From NCBI RefSeq assembly GCF_900184945.1, contig NZ_FXYF01000004.1:124001-188000 (forward strand): a stretch of DNA of 64,000 nt, given 5' to 3'. This DNA comes from Antarctobacter aquimaris (GTDB lineage Bacteria; Pseudomonadota; Alphaproteobacteria; Rhodobacterales; Rhodobacteraceae). The notes under the pieces were generated by a model. That model made no database searches and was not told the origin of the DNA. It was given only the letters and a program-made list of their open reading frames with translations. Below are positions 34,961-45,400 of this stretch, piece after piece; positions within the stretch are counted from its first letter, which is position 1, and each line of letters opens with the position of its first letter. The translations under genes were made by a program, and so were the position numbers.

Positions 34961-36598
34961 ATGCAGCGACCGCGGCGCACAGTGGCAGAGCGACTCCTGA
35001 TCGGGATCGCCGTCCTGATCGCCGGCTTCTGTGCCCTGCCCCACGTCGGCGTGTCGCTCGCCGCGTTGTCGGCCGACAGCGACACGCTTTCGCACCTGGC
35101 GGGGACGGTGCTGGGCGGCTACACCCTCACCACGCTGATCCTGCTGGCGCTGGTCGGCACCGGCACCTTCCTGATCGGCACGGGTGCCGCCTGGCTGGTG
35201 GTGATGACCGAATTCACCGGCCGCCGCCTGCTAGAGGTCGCGCTGGTGCTGCCGCTGGCCTTTCCGGCCTATGTGATCGCCTATGCCTATACCCACCTGC
35301 TGGACCATCCCGGCATCGTCCAGTCGCTACTGCGCCACCTGACCGGCTGGGGCCCGCGCGACTACTGGTTCCCCGAGATCCGCTCGACCGGCGGTGCGGC
35401 GGCGATGCTGATCCTGGTTCTGTATCCTTACGTCTACCTGCTGGCGCGCGCCGCCTTCCTGGGCCAGAGCGCCAGCACGGTCTACGCCGCCCGGTCGCTG
35501 GGCCGGTCGCCACTGGGCACGCTGTTCAGCGTCACCCTGCCGATGGCCCGTCCCGCCATCGCCGCCGGGGTCCTGCTGGCAGCGATGGAGACCATCGCGG
35601 ATTACGGCACGGTGTCCTATTTCGGCGTGCAGACCTTTGCCACCGGCATCTATACTAGCTGGTTCTCGCTGGCGGACCGGGCCGGCGCGGCGCAGCTGGC
35701 GCTGGGCCTGCTGGGCTTTGCCCTGCTGCTCGCCATGCTGGAGCGCAGCAGCCGCGGGCAGGCGCGCTACCACGCCGGCCGGCGGCAGGAGCCGATCCCG
35801 CGCACCCGGCTGACCGGCGCGATGAACGCGCTGGCGACCACCGCCTGCACCCTGCCCGTCCTGCTGGGCCTGCTCATCCCCACCGTGGCGCTGCTGACCA
35901 TGGCCGTCGGCTCGGGGCAGGACCTGCTCAGCCGCCGCTACATCCGTTTCATCGAGAATTCGCTGACGCTGGCCTCGGTCGCCGCCGTGGTCACCGTGAC
36001 CGCCGCCATCACCCTGGGCAGCGTCAGCCGCATCCTGCCGGGCCGCCTGTCCGCCGCCGCGCTCTACGTCGGGCGGCTGGGCTACGCGGTGCCCGGCGGG
36101 GTGATCGCGGTTGGCCTGCTGGTGCCCTTTGCCGGGCTGGACAACGCATTGGACAGCTGGATGCGCGACAGCTTTGGCGTCTCCACCGGGCTGCTGTTCA
36201 CCGGCTCGATCTGGGTGCTGGTGGGCGCCTACATGATCCGTTTCCTCGCCGCCGCCATCGGCGCCTATGAGGGCGGTATTTCCGCCGTCAGCCCCAACAT
36301 GGACGCCGCCGCCCGCGTGCTGGGGCAGAATGCCGTGGGCACCGTGCGGCGCATCCACATGCCCCTGCTGCGGCCCAGCCTGCTGACCGCCGCGCTGATC
36401 GTCTTTGTCGACGTGATGAAGGAACTGCCCGCAACGCTGATCATGCGGCCGTTCAACTTTGACACCCTGGCGGTGCAGGCGCACCGGCTGGCCGCCGACG
36501 AACGGCTGGAGGGCGCCGCCGTGCCCAGCCTCGTGATCGCCGGACTGGGGCTGTTGCCCGTGGTGCTGCTGATCCGCCGGATGCGGCGCAGGGAGTAG
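34961..36598 (+). CDS. Ferric iron ABC transporter permease (FbpB/SfuB type)
   Basis: 545 residues with two copies of the binding-protein-dependent permease domain, about 12 helices. EAA-loop motifs are AARSLGRSPLGTLFSVTLPMARPAIAAG (about 180-205) and AARVLGQNAVGTVRRIHMPLLRPSL (about 450-475). The MKELPATLIMRPFNFDTLAV stretch is typical of FbpB. It imports iron(III) with a periplasmic binding protein, presumably the product at 38170, and an ATPase that is not encoded nearby. Confidence 0.9.
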   Translation: MQRPRRTVAERLLIGIAVLIAGFCALPHVGVSLAALSADSDTLSHLAGTVLGGYTLTTLILLALVGTGTFLIGTGAAWLVVMTEFTGRRLLEVALVLPLAFPAYVIAYAYTHLLDHPGIVQSLLRHLTGWGPRDYWFPEIRSTGGAAAMLILVLYPYVYLLARAAFLGQSASTVYAARSLGRSPLGTLFSVTLPMARPAIAAGVLLAAMETIADYGTVSYFGVQTFATGIYTSWFSLADRAGAAQLALGLLGFALLLAMLERSSRGQARYHAGRRQEPIPRTRLTGAMNALATTACTLPVLLGLLIPTVALLTMAVGSGQDLLSRRYIRFIENSLTLASVAAVVTVTAAITLGSVSRILPGRLSAAALYVGRLGYAVPGGVIAVGLLVPFAGLDNALDSWMRDSFGVSTGLLFTGSIWVLVGAYMIRFLAAAIGAYEGGISAVSPNMDAAARVLGQNAVGTVRRIHMPLLRPSLLTAALIVFVDVMKELPATLIMRPFNFDTLAVQAHRLAADERLEGAAVPSLVIAGLGLLPVVLLIRRMRRRE

Positions 36599-36601
36599 CG
36601 C

Positions 36602-37936
36602 TCAGCCCTGCCGCGCCGGCAGCCCGCGCGTCGCCAGCCAGACGCCCACCACCACCAGCACGATCGCCTCGACGTTGAAGCCCAGCGCCCGGTGCGCGCC
36701 GATGGCACCCAGCGCCAGCATCACCAGCCCGGCACAGGCCAGCAGCGCCCCGACAAAGGCGAGGCCATAGCCGGGCAGCGCCTCCGGCCCTCGCTTGCCC
36801 GCGCTTTCATAGCGGAAAAACAGCGCCACGAAGGGCACCAGCGTCACCACCAGCGCCAGCAACCAGGGCGCGCGCAGGACCCACCATTGCGCCGTGCCCG
36901 GCGCGGTGCCCAGCCCGATGCCGCCCGCCAGCAAAGACAGCCCCACCAGCGCGATCACCGCCGTCAGGTGCCAGAGGTAGATCGTCATGATCATCTGGTT
37001 CAGCAGGATGACCGAGGCCCAGACCCGCGCGCCGTCCAGCCAGCGCCGGATCGGCCGCTCGATGGCGATAAGAAGGCCGATCTGCACGAGGCCGATGGCC
37101 AGCATGGCGGTTGTCGGCGGGCGCGTGTTGGAAATCTCCTCGCCCGGGACGCTGATCATCGACACCGGAAAGCCCAGGCCAGGGATCAGCACGATCATCC
37201 AGACCACGCCCAGCGCCGAGATCAGCCACCACGGCGGCAGGCGGTGCCGGTCGGACTGCCACCAGAACCCCAACTGGTGCACCGCCAGCCAGATGAAGCC
37301 GTAGTTCGTCCAGCGCAGCCAGCCCATGCCAAAGCCGAAGGCCAGCGTGTCGACGGCAATCGCCCCCGCCATCAGCAGGAGAACCGAGGCCGGGCCCAGC
37401 GCGTCCCAGACCCGCGCCGCCACCGGGACGACAACCGTGATGACGATATAGACCGCCAGGAACCAGACCGGCACCAGCGCCGCCTGAGAGGAGGCGTCGA
37501 TCAGATCCAGCGGCACGCCGGTCAGCTTGGCGATGGCCGCCGCGGCCGCCCAGACCAGCACCAGCGGCACGATGGGCGTCAGCAGGCGCGACAGCCGTGT
37601 CGCCGCCCAGCCGCGCTGCTGTACCGGGTCGTGCCGGGCCGAAGCCCAGGACACCGCGTTGGCAAAGCCCCCGACGAAAAAGAACACCGGCATGATCTGG
37701 AACAGCCAGGTGGCGTATTGCGTCCAGGGCGCCTCGGCCAGCAGGATGGTCAGCTGCACCTCGCCCCCCGCAACCATGGGCGCGATCAGCAGCCAGTGGC
37801 CCAGCACCACCATGCAGATCGCCACCGCCCGGTACAGGTCGACCGCGCGGTTGCGGCTGGGCGGCGTATGCGCGGCGGCATATTGCGCCATGGCCCAGAG
37901 GCCGCGCGGGCGCGGTGTCGTGTCGTTCGCTGGCAT
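36602..37936 (-). CDS. Acyltransferase family 3 membrane protein
   Basis: 444 residues, about ten helices. The N-terminal motif RNRAVDLYRAVAICMVVLGHW carries the conserved His of acyltransferase-3 (OafA/NodX) enzymes, with QIMPVFFFVGGFANAVSW following. Such proteins O-acetylate sugars of polysaccharide or lipids at the membrane. ATG 37936 is chosen (GGGGAC upstream); an ATG nine codons earlier is possible. It lies convergent with the iron permease (3 bases between stops) and splits that gene from its binding protein. Confidence 0.87.
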   Translation of the reverse strand: MPANDTTPRPRGLWAMAQYAAAHTPPSRNRAVDLYRAVAICMVVLGHWLLIAPMVAGGEVQLTILLAEAPWTQYATWLFQIMPVFFFVGGFANAVSWASARHDPVQQRGWAATRLSRLLTPIVPLVLVWAAAAAIAKLTGVPLDLIDASSQAALVPVWFLAVYIVITVVVPVAARVWDALGPASVLLLMAGAIAVDTLAFGFGMGWLRWTNYGFIWLAVHQLGFWWQSDRHRLPPWWLISALGVVWMIVLIPGLGFPVSMISVPGEEISNTRPPTTAMLAIGLVQIGLLIAIERPIRRWLDGARVWASVILLNQMIMTIYLWHLTAVIALVGLSLLAGGIGLGTAPGTAQWWVLRAPWLLALVVTLVPFVALFFRYESAGKRGPEALPGYGLAFVGALLACAGLVMLALGAIGAHRALGFNVEAIVLVVVGVWLATRGLPARQG

Positions 37937-38120
37937 TCTTGTCCCCCGCGCTGAGGCGGCCACCCTGTCCCGGGGGTCCGCGCCGTCTGCCTCGATTACC
38001 AGGGCACGATAGGACAGCCGTCACCAGCTGGATAGTCCCGGACAGGCCCGGTCCGACAGTCGCACCGCGGACAAGACAGTTCAACAGCCGCCCGGAACAC
38101 CGACGCTGCGGACTCGACAA

Positions 38121-38150
38121 ACGAAAAAGGCGGGGACTTGCCCCGCCTTT
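38121..38150 (-). terminator. Rho-independent terminator of the iron-binding-protein gene
   Basis: AAAGGCGGGG / CCCCGCCTTT, a perfect 10-bp stem with a 5-base loop, followed on the minus strand by TTTTTCGT. It begins 20 bases after the stop. Confidence 0.85.
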
Positions 38151-38169
38151 CCGCCAGCCTGTGAAAGGA

Positions 38170-39195
38170 TCACTTCCAGCCGACCTCGTTGAACAGCTTT
38201 TGCGCCGTCGGGATGTTCTTGGCGACCTCGCTCAGGTCCACGTCATCCGGCTTGAAAAAGCCCAGCTCGGCCACCGCGGGGCTCAGGCCCACGCCCGGCA
38301 CCGCCGGGTATTCATCGTTCCCGGCCGAGAAATACTTCTGCGCCTGGTCGCTGGCGAGATACTCGAGAAACTTGATCGCGTTGTCGCGGTTCGGTGCGTG
38401 CACCGCCACCCCGGCGCCCGACAGGTTCATGTGCGTGCCGACGCCGTCCTGGTTCGGAAAGACCCAGCCGATCCGCTCCATGCCTTCGCTGACGCCGTCC
38501 ACCGTCTCGCGGAAGGCGCGGGCAAAGTAATAGGTGTTCGACAGGGCGATGTCGCATTCACCCGACACGATGCCGCGCAGCTGGTCGGTGTCGCCACCCT
38601 GCGGGTCGCGGGCAAAGTTGGCCACCACGCCCGCCGCCCAGTCGCGTGCCGCGTCTTCGCCCAGGTGCTGGACCAGCGCCGCCATCAGCGTCTGCATGTA
38701 GGCGTTGGTGCCCGAGCGGATGCAGACCCTGCCCTTGTACTTGGGGTCGGCCAGCGCCTCGTAGGTCAGCGGCGGCTCGGTCACGTCCACCTTGTCGTAA
38801 AAGATGATCCGCGCGCGCTGCGAAAAGCCGAACCACTGGTTGTCCGCGTCCTGGAGGTAGCCCGGCACGCGGGTTTCCAGCACCGGGCTGTCGATCGCCT
38901 GGAGCACGCCGGCGTCCTTGGCCCGCACCAGCCGCGAGGTGTCCACCGTGATCAGCACGTCGGCGGGCGAATTGCGGCCCTCGGCCTGCATCCGCGCCAG
39001 CAGTTCGTCCGCGTCGCCTTCGATCCGGTTGACGGTGATGCCGGTCATCTCCTCGAAGTCCGAGTACAGCCGTTCGTCGGTGTCGTAGTGACGCGCCGAA
39101 TAGAGGTTCACTTCGCCCTGCGCCATTGCCGCAACCGGGACGAACCCCGTCACTGCTGCCAGCGAAATCGCGGCCAGCCCGCTCTTGAAGGTCAT
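38170..39195 (-). CDS. Ferric iron ABC transporter substrate-binding protein (FbpA/FutA type)
   Basis: 341 residues. A signal peptide (LAAISLAAVTGFVPVAAMAQG) is followed by EVNLYSARHYDTDERLYSDFEEMTGI, the N-terminus of iron(III)-binding proteins. Candidate iron-coordinating tyrosines are in SARHYDTD and in the tandem SNTYYFAR. GGDTDQLRGIVSGECDIALSNTYYFAR is characteristic. AGGAG precedes the ATG within a set of TTACTC repeats. It should deliver ferric iron to the permease at 34961. Confidence 0.92.
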   Translation of the reverse strand: MTFKSGLAAISLAAVTGFVPVAAMAQGEVNLYSARHYDTDERLYSDFEEMTGITVNRIEGDADELLARMQAEGRNSPADVLITVDTSRLVRAKDAGVLQAIDSPVLETRVPGYLQDADNQWFGFSQRARIIFYDKVDVTEPPLTYEALADPKYKGRVCIRSGTNAYMQTLMAALVQHLGEDAARDWAAGVVANFARDPQGGDTDQLRGIVSGECDIALSNTYYFARAFRETVDGVSEGMERIGWVFPNQDGVGTHMNLSGAGVAVHAPNRDNAIKFLEYLASDQAQKYFSAGNDEYPAVPGVGLSPAVAELGFFKPDDVDLSEVAKNIPTAQKLFNEVGWK

Positions 39196-39198
39196 GTC

Positions 39199-39234
39199 TT
39201 ACTCCTGTGGGTGCAATTCCTTACTCTTTTACTC
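39199..39234 (-). promoter_or_regulatory. TTACTC repeats in the iron-binding-protein leader
   Basis: TTACTC occurs at 39199, 39221 and 39229, the last two as an 8-base tandem. The first copy overlaps the Shine-Dalgarno. They may be regulator half-sites, but no palindromic Fur, Irr or RirA box is visible. Confidence 0.3.
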
Positions 39235-39529
39235 GGTTACATCGGTTCTGGACGCATTGCAACACGGTACGCGCACCTCCCGCCGAAATTCCGACGAAAA
39301 AAGTCATCTATACGAGTTCACCGGGGTCGGGGGCCCTCAAATCGGCACAATTGTGCCTGCTTCGTAAACAATGGCGGCGGATCGGCGCGGATTGACCGCG
39401 AAAACAGCCACGCAATGGCCGATCCGATTCATCCTTTGGCGACGCCCGTTTACCGGCAGTTAACCAGTATGTCGGAAAACATAAGGCATGGACGGCCCAA
39501 CGCGCCGACCACGACAAGAGGAGCACCGC

Positions 39530-40279
39530 TTGGTTGCAGACGCCACACACCCGGGAACGATCGACATCCTGTTGCAACGGGTCTCAGCCACAGACCCCTT
39601 TGCCATCAGCGAAGTGTGCCTGAAACGCACCGGGCACGACATCGTCGTGCGGCCCGAGGTCTCGCACCCGCTGCGTGACACCGTGGTCACGGAGGTTGCC
39701 CAGATGCTGGACGATCACTTGGCCGCGCAACAGGAATCCATGGTGCTCAGCCGTGCCCTGTTCGGGTTGAAGCTGCCCGGCCTCACGCTGACGGGGCTTC
39801 GGCTGCTGACCCGCATCCGCAAGGGCGGCGCGGCCTCGGCAACGGTCCGCTTCCTGCGCAGCGAGGGCGAGCCGACGGCGATCCTCGCGCCGCACCTGCG
39901 CGGCCCCGGGCCCGGCGGCAATGACCTGGACAAGACCGCGCTGCCGGTGCTGCGCGACCTGCTCTGCCCGGCGCTGGAGGTCTTTGACCACATCCTGGCC
40001 CACGGCCTGTCCGAAGCGGACGCCCGCGTGCTGGCCGCGCGGCTCAAGACGATGCGCGCCCGTCGCGACGAACTGTCGGATTACATCGAGTTGCTGACCG
40101 GGGCGCTGCGTTCAGGCGCGGATCGCGCCCCCGATCCGTGGCACGGTCGGCCGGGCGACCGGATCGAACTGCCCGAACCCCGCGACACGCCGGTCCGGTC
40201 GATCAGCTGGTCCCCCTCCGGCGGCACCGTGCGCGGCGAACAGGCCTCGATCCTGCACGGCCACCACGCAAGGGTCTAG
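39530..40279 (+). CDS. Hypothetical protein, 249 aa
   Basis: I do not recognise a family. The protein is soluble, mainly helical (VVTEVAQMLDDHLAAQQESMVLSRALFGL; EADARVLAARLKTMRARRDELSDYIELLTGAL), with Pro/Arg-rich termini and no signal peptide. Its coding character is supported by codon-position GC bias and a strong AGAGGAG (39517-39523) placed six bases before a TTG at 39530, which is preferred over the upstream ATG at 39488. It is convergent with the beta-oxidation gene, 14 bases apart. Confidence 0.7.
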   Translation: MVADATHPGTIDILLQRVSATDPFAISEVCLKRTGHDIVVRPEVSHPLRDTVVTEVAQMLDDHLAAQQESMVLSRALFGLKLPGLTLTGLRLLTRIRKGGAASATVRFLRSEGEPTAILAPHLRGPGPGGNDLDKTALPVLRDLLCPALEVFDHILAHGLSEADARVLAARLKTMRARRDELSDYIELLTGALRSGADRAPDPWHGRPGDRIELPEPRDTPVRSISWSPSGGTVRGEQASILHGHHARV

Positions 40280-40293
40280 GCCACGAACAGACC

Positions 40294-42330
40294 TCAGGCC
40301 ATCTGCGCCCGATGGCTCAGCACCCAGCTGCCCGGGCTTTCGGCGGCCAATGCCCGCAGGGTCGCCGCCACCCGGTCCCAGCCGGTCTCGGCGGCGGCCT
40401 GCATCGGCCCGCCGCGCCAGCGCGGAAAGGCGTAGCCGTGGATCTGCACCATGTCGACGGCGGCGTCACTCTCGGCGATGCCTTCCTCGACGATGCGCGC
40501 GCCCTCGTTGGCCAGCACCGCTAGGATGCGGTCGGCAATCTCGGCCCGGTCAAAGCTGCGCCGGGCGATGCCCTGCGCCGCCGAATAGCCAAGGATCGCC
40601 GCCTCGACCTCGGCCGACGGGCGCGGGGTCCGGTCACCTTCGGCATAGTCGTACCATCCCTTGCCGCTGCGCTGGCCCAGGCGGCCCATCTCGCACAGTT
40701 GGTCGGACAGGGTCACGTAGCGCTGCGCCGAGTCGCGCGTGGCGGCCTGCCGCTTGCGGTTGGCCCAGGCGATCTGAAGCCCGGTCAGGTCCTGCAGTTC
40801 GAACGGCCCCATCGGGAAACCGATCGCGCGCGCGGCGGCGTCCACCTCCTGCGGCAGCGCGCCGTCGGCCAGCATGTATTCCGCGGCCCGGCGGTATTCG
40901 GCCAGCATCCGGTTGCCGATGAAACCGTCGCAGATGCCCGCCAGCACCGACACCTTGCGCAGGCTCTTGCCAAAGGCAAATCCGGTTGCCAGCACCTCGG
41001 CCGAGGTCTCCGGCAGCGGCACCACCTCCAGCAGCTTCATCACGTGCGCCGGTGAGAAGAAGTGCAGCCCAAGGCAGCGCTCCGGGTGCGGCACCCCGGC
41101 AAAGATCTCGCGCGGGTCGATGTAGGAGGTGTTGGTGCCCAGGATCGCCGTGGGCGACATGACCTCCGCCAGCCGCGCAAAGACCGTGCGCTTGACTTCG
41201 AGATCCTCGAACACCGCTTCGACCGCCAGGTCGGCGCCCGCCGCCGCGGCGTAATCGTCGGTGGCCGAGAACCGCGCCTTTTGCTCGGCGGCCCGGGCCG
41301 CGCTCAGCTTGCCGCGTTTCACCGCGCCGTCGATCAGCCCGGCAACCCGCTCCGTCGCGGCCTGTGCCGCCTCGGCATCGCGCTCGATCAGGATCACGCG
41401 CAACCCGCCGCCCAGCGCCGCCACGGCGATTCCCGCCCCCATCAGCCCGCCGCCGACCACCGCAATCCGATTGAGGTCGCGCGGAGTCGCCCCCTCGGCC
41501 GCCTTTGGCCGGGCGACCTCGCGCTCGGCAAAGAAGGCGTGGCGCAGGGCGCGGCTCTCGGCGCTGTCACGCATCGCCAGGTGCTGCGCGCGCTCTTTCG
41601 GCTGGCCCTCGGCAAAGGGCAGCCAGGCCCATTGCACCGCTTCGAAATTTGCCAGCGGCGCGGCCTGTCCGCGCGCCCGGGTCGCGATCTCGGCGCGCTT
41701 TGCCTCCAGCAGGTCGGAGGACAGCATCGGCACCGCCCGCTCGGACACCTTTGATGGCCGGTCCGGCAGGTCGGCGACAAAGGCGCGCGCCGCCTCGTCC
41801 GGGTCGCCGTCGAACACGAGGTCCAGCCCTCCCAGCGCCAGCAGCCCGTCGGCGTCCAGCATCCGCCCCGAGGCCGCCATGTCGACCGCCGCCTCCATCC
41901 CGATCAGCCGCGGCGCGCGCTGCGTGCCGCCCGCGCCGGGGATCAGGCCCACGTTCACCTCGGGCAGGCCAAAGCGCGTGCCCCGTTGCGCGATGCGAAA
42001 GGCGCAGGCCATGGCAATCTCGAACCCGCCGCCCAACGCCGTGCCGTGCAGAACGGCGACAAAGGGCGTCGCGCTGTCCTCGATCATCTGCACCACGTCG
42101 GGCAGGTGCGGCTCTGCCGGGGGGGCGTCGAACTCGGACATGTCGCCGCCGGCGACAAAGGTCCGGCCGGCGCAGGTCAGCAAGGCCACCCGCGCGCCCT
42201 GCACCTCGGCCACCGCCCGTTTCAGGCCCGCCCGGACGGCGGTGCTGGTGGCATTCACCGGCGGGTTGTCGATGCTTACCCAGGCCAAGTCGTCCTCGCG
42301 GGTGACGGTCACGGGGCTGTCGGCGGTCAT
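40294..42330 (-). CDS. Fused enoyl-CoA hydratase / 3-hydroxyacyl-CoA dehydrogenase
   Basis: 678 residues. The N-terminal crotonase domain (1-190) has the oxyanion segments AGRTFVAGGDMSEF and HGTALGGGFEIA and the GLIPGAGGTQR loop. It is joined to a Rossmann domain (VVGGGLMGAGIA, about 295), the NTSYI and HFFSPAHVMKLLEVV motifs of 3-hydroxyacyl-CoA dehydrogenase, and two C-terminal 3HCDH repeats. This FadJ/FadB-like enzyme does two steps of beta-oxidation; it is somewhat shorter than E. coli FadJ. ATG 42330 with GAGGAG eight bases upstream is preferred to the TTG two codons earlier. It lies 80 bases downstream of the oxidoreductase gene. Confidence 0.92.
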   Translation of the reverse strand: MTADSPVTVTREDDLAWVSIDNPPVNATSTAVRAGLKRAVAEVQGARVALLTCAGRTFVAGGDMSEFDAPPAEPHLPDVVQMIEDSATPFVAVLHGTALGGGFEIAMACAFRIAQRGTRFGLPEVNVGLIPGAGGTQRAPRLIGMEAAVDMAASGRMLDADGLLALGGLDLVFDGDPDEAARAFVADLPDRPSKVSERAVPMLSSDLLEAKRAEIATRARGQAAPLANFEAVQWAWLPFAEGQPKERAQHLAMRDSAESRALRHAFFAEREVARPKAAEGATPRDLNRIAVVGGGLMGAGIAVAALGGGLRVILIERDAEAAQAATERVAGLIDGAVKRGKLSAARAAEQKARFSATDDYAAAAGADLAVEAVFEDLEVKRTVFARLAEVMSPTAILGTNTSYIDPREIFAGVPHPERCLGLHFFSPAHVMKLLEVVPLPETSAEVLATGFAFGKSLRKVSVLAGICDGFIGNRMLAEYRRAAEYMLADGALPQEVDAAARAIGFPMGPFELQDLTGLQIAWANRKRQAATRDSAQRYVTLSDQLCEMGRLGQRSGKGWYDYAEGDRTPRPSAEVEAAILGYSAAQGIARRSFDRAEIADRILAVLANEGARIVEEGIAESDAAVDMVQIHGYAFPRWRGGPMQAAAETGWDRVAATLRALAAESPGSWVLSHRAQMA

Positions 42331-42410
42331 GGTCAAGGCTCCTCATCCGCGCCCCTGGCTTGGGCGTGTCACACAGGCGATAACCCAAACGCGCGGTCGG
42401 TCAAAGCGAT

Positions 42411-45400
42411 TCAGCCCTCGTAGGCCAAGATCGCCGCCTCGATCCGCGCCCGCGTGTCGGCCACGGCCTGCGCCTTGACCGGGCCAAAGCCGCGGATCTC
42501 CATGACCAGCGCCGCGATGCGCGCCGCCTCGTCGCGGTTGTCCTCGGTCAGCCCTGCGGCGAGACGGTCGAGCAGCGCGCGGTACTCCTCGATCAGGGCG
42601 CGCTCCATCCGCCGTTCCTCGGTCCGGCCAAAGAGGTCCCAGCGGGTGCCGCGCAGGTGCTTCATCCGCGCCAGCCGGCGAAAGACGACCTGCACCCAGG
42701 GACCAAAGGCCCGCTTCAGCGGCCGGCCGCGGGCATCCGTGCCGCGCGACAGCAGCGGCGGGGCGAGGTGGTGCTTCACGGTGAAATCGCCCTCGAACCG
42801 CTCTTTCAGCCCCTCGACAAAACCGGTTTCCGTGTGCAGCCGCGCAACCTCGTATTCGTCCTTGTAGGACATCAGCTTGAACAGGCCCTTGGCCGACGCC
42901 TCGGTCAAGGCGCCGGGGGCACCGGCGGCCGCGGTCTCGACGGTGCGGATCCTGTTCAGGTCGTCGCGGTAACGCTGCGCCCAGGCGGCGTCCTGGTAGT
43001 CCGCCAGGAACGCCGCGCGGCGCTCGATCATCTGCTCCAACGTCTGCACCGGGCGGGCGGCGATCCCGGCGGCGCGCTCCACCGCGTCATGATCCGCGAC
43101 GGCGATCCGGCCCCAGGCAAAGGCCTGCTTGTTGAGGTCCGGCTTGACCCCGTTCAGCACGATCGCGCGCATCAGCGCCGCCTCGGACAGCGGCACAAGG
43201 CCTGCCTGCCAGGCCGCGCCCAGCATCAGCACGTTGGCATAGACCGTGTCGCCCAGCAGCGCCTCGGACAGGGCATTGGCGTCCAGCCCGTGCAGCGACG
43301 CGCCATCCACGGCCGCGCCGATGCGCGACAGCCGCTCGGCCGGTTTCAGGTCCGCGTCGCGGTTGCGGGCGAAATCCCCCGTCGGCATCAGCGCGGTGTT
43401 TACCACCGCCCGCGTGTGCCCGGCGCGGTAGGTCGCCGAGGCCTTGGGCGAGGAGCTGACCACCAGGTCGCAGCCGATCAGCGCGTCGGCGCTGCCGGGT
43501 TCGATCCGCGCCTGGTTGACCTCCTCTGGCCGGGCCGACATCCGCAGGTAGCTGAGCACCGGCCCGAATTTCTGCGCAAAGCCCATGAAGTCCAGCACGC
43601 TGGCGCCCTTGCCTTCGAGGTTCGCCGCCATGGCGATCAGCTGCCCGACGGTGACCACCCCGGTGCCGCCCACGCCGGTCACGAGGATGTCCCACGACTC
43701 CTCCAGCGCCGGCAGCGCAGGCGCAGGCAGACGCCCCGTCAGTTCGGCCAGCGTGTCTGACGACACCCCGCCGCCCATTTTCAGCGTGCCGCCCTCGACC
43801 GTGACAAAGCTGGGGCAGAAACCGTTCAGGCAGGTGAAATCCTTGTTGCAGGAGTTGAGGTTGATCTTGCGTTTGCGGCCGAACTCCGTCTCCAGCGGCT
43901 CGACGCTGAGGCAGTTGGATTCCACGCCGCAATCGCCGCAGCCCTCGCAGACCAGCGGGTTGATGACGGCGAATTTCTTCGGGTCCACCATCTGGCCGCG
44001 CTTGCGCAGGCGGCGCTTTTCCGTGGCGCAGGTCTGCTGGTAGATCAGCACGGTGGTGCCGGGGATCTCGCGCAGCTCGCGCTGGATGCGGTCCATCTGG
44101 TTGCGGTGCTCGATCTTCACCCCCGGAGGGAACTCCGATGGACGGAAATTCTCCGGCTGGTCGGAAACCACGACCACCTTTTGCGCGCCCTCGGCCAGCA
44201 CCGAATGGGCAATCGCCCGGACCGAGATCGGCCCATCCACGGTCTGCCCGCCGGTCATGGCGACGGCATCGTTGAACAGGATCTTGTAGGTGATGTTGGT
44301 GCCCGCCGCGATGGCCTGCCGGATCGCCAATGAGCCGGAGTGGTAATAGGTCCCCTCGCCGAGGTTCTGGAATATGTGGCGGTTGCCGTTGAACTGCGAC
44401 CGGGCGACCCAATTGACCCCCTCGCCGCCCATCTGGATCAGCGAGGTGGTGTTGCGGTCCATCCAGCTGGCCATGAAGTGACAGCCGATCCCGGCCAGCG
44501 CGGCGCTGCCCTCGGGCACCCTGGTCGAGGTGTTGTGCGGACAGCCCGAGCAGAAATAGGGCGTGCGGGCCGCCCCCTTGACCTCGATGAGGGAAGGGGG
44601 CGGCACCAGCGCCTCGGCACGTTCCGTGAGTGATGTGCCAAGATTCAGGTCCAGACGTTTGGCGATGATCCGGGCCAGCATCACCGCGCCCAGTTCATGC
44701 GTCCAGGGGATCAGCCGCGCGCCGTGTTCGTCGCGCTTGCCGACCATGCGTTCGGGCTTTTGGCCCGGGAAGTCGTAGAAATATTCCTTGAGCTGGCTTT
44801 CGATGATGCCGCGCTTTTCCTCGATGACCAGCAGCTCCTGCTTGCCCTTGGCGAACTTCAGCGCGCCCACGTCCTCCAGCGGCCAGACCATGCCGACCTT
44901 GTAGAGGTCGATGCCCAGTTCCCGCGCGGCCGCCTTGTCGATGCCCAGCAGCCGCAGCGCCTCCAGCGTGTCGAGGTGCGCCTTGCCGGTGGTGACGATG
45001 CCGAACCGCGCTGCGTGGCCCCACTCGGCGCGGTCGATGGGATTGGCGCGGGCAAAGGCGAGAACGGCGTTCTTTTTCGCCTCCATCCGCTCTTCGATCT
45101 GCGGGCCCGGCAGGTCGGGCCAGCGGTAATGCAGGCCGGTCGCTGGGGGCGTGTAGTCGGGCGCGGCAAACACCCGGTCCGCCGGCAGGTCAAAGGACAT
45201 GCCGGATTCCACCGTCTCCGAGATCGCCTTGAAGCCGACCCACATGCCGGAAAAGCGCGACAGCGCGTAACCCCATTCACCAAAGGGCAGGAACTCGGCC
45301 ACGTTGGCTGGGTTCAGCGTGGGCATGAAGAAGTTCATGAAGGCGACGTCGGACTGGTGCGGCATCGACGACGAGACACAGCCGTGGTCGTCCCCCGCCA

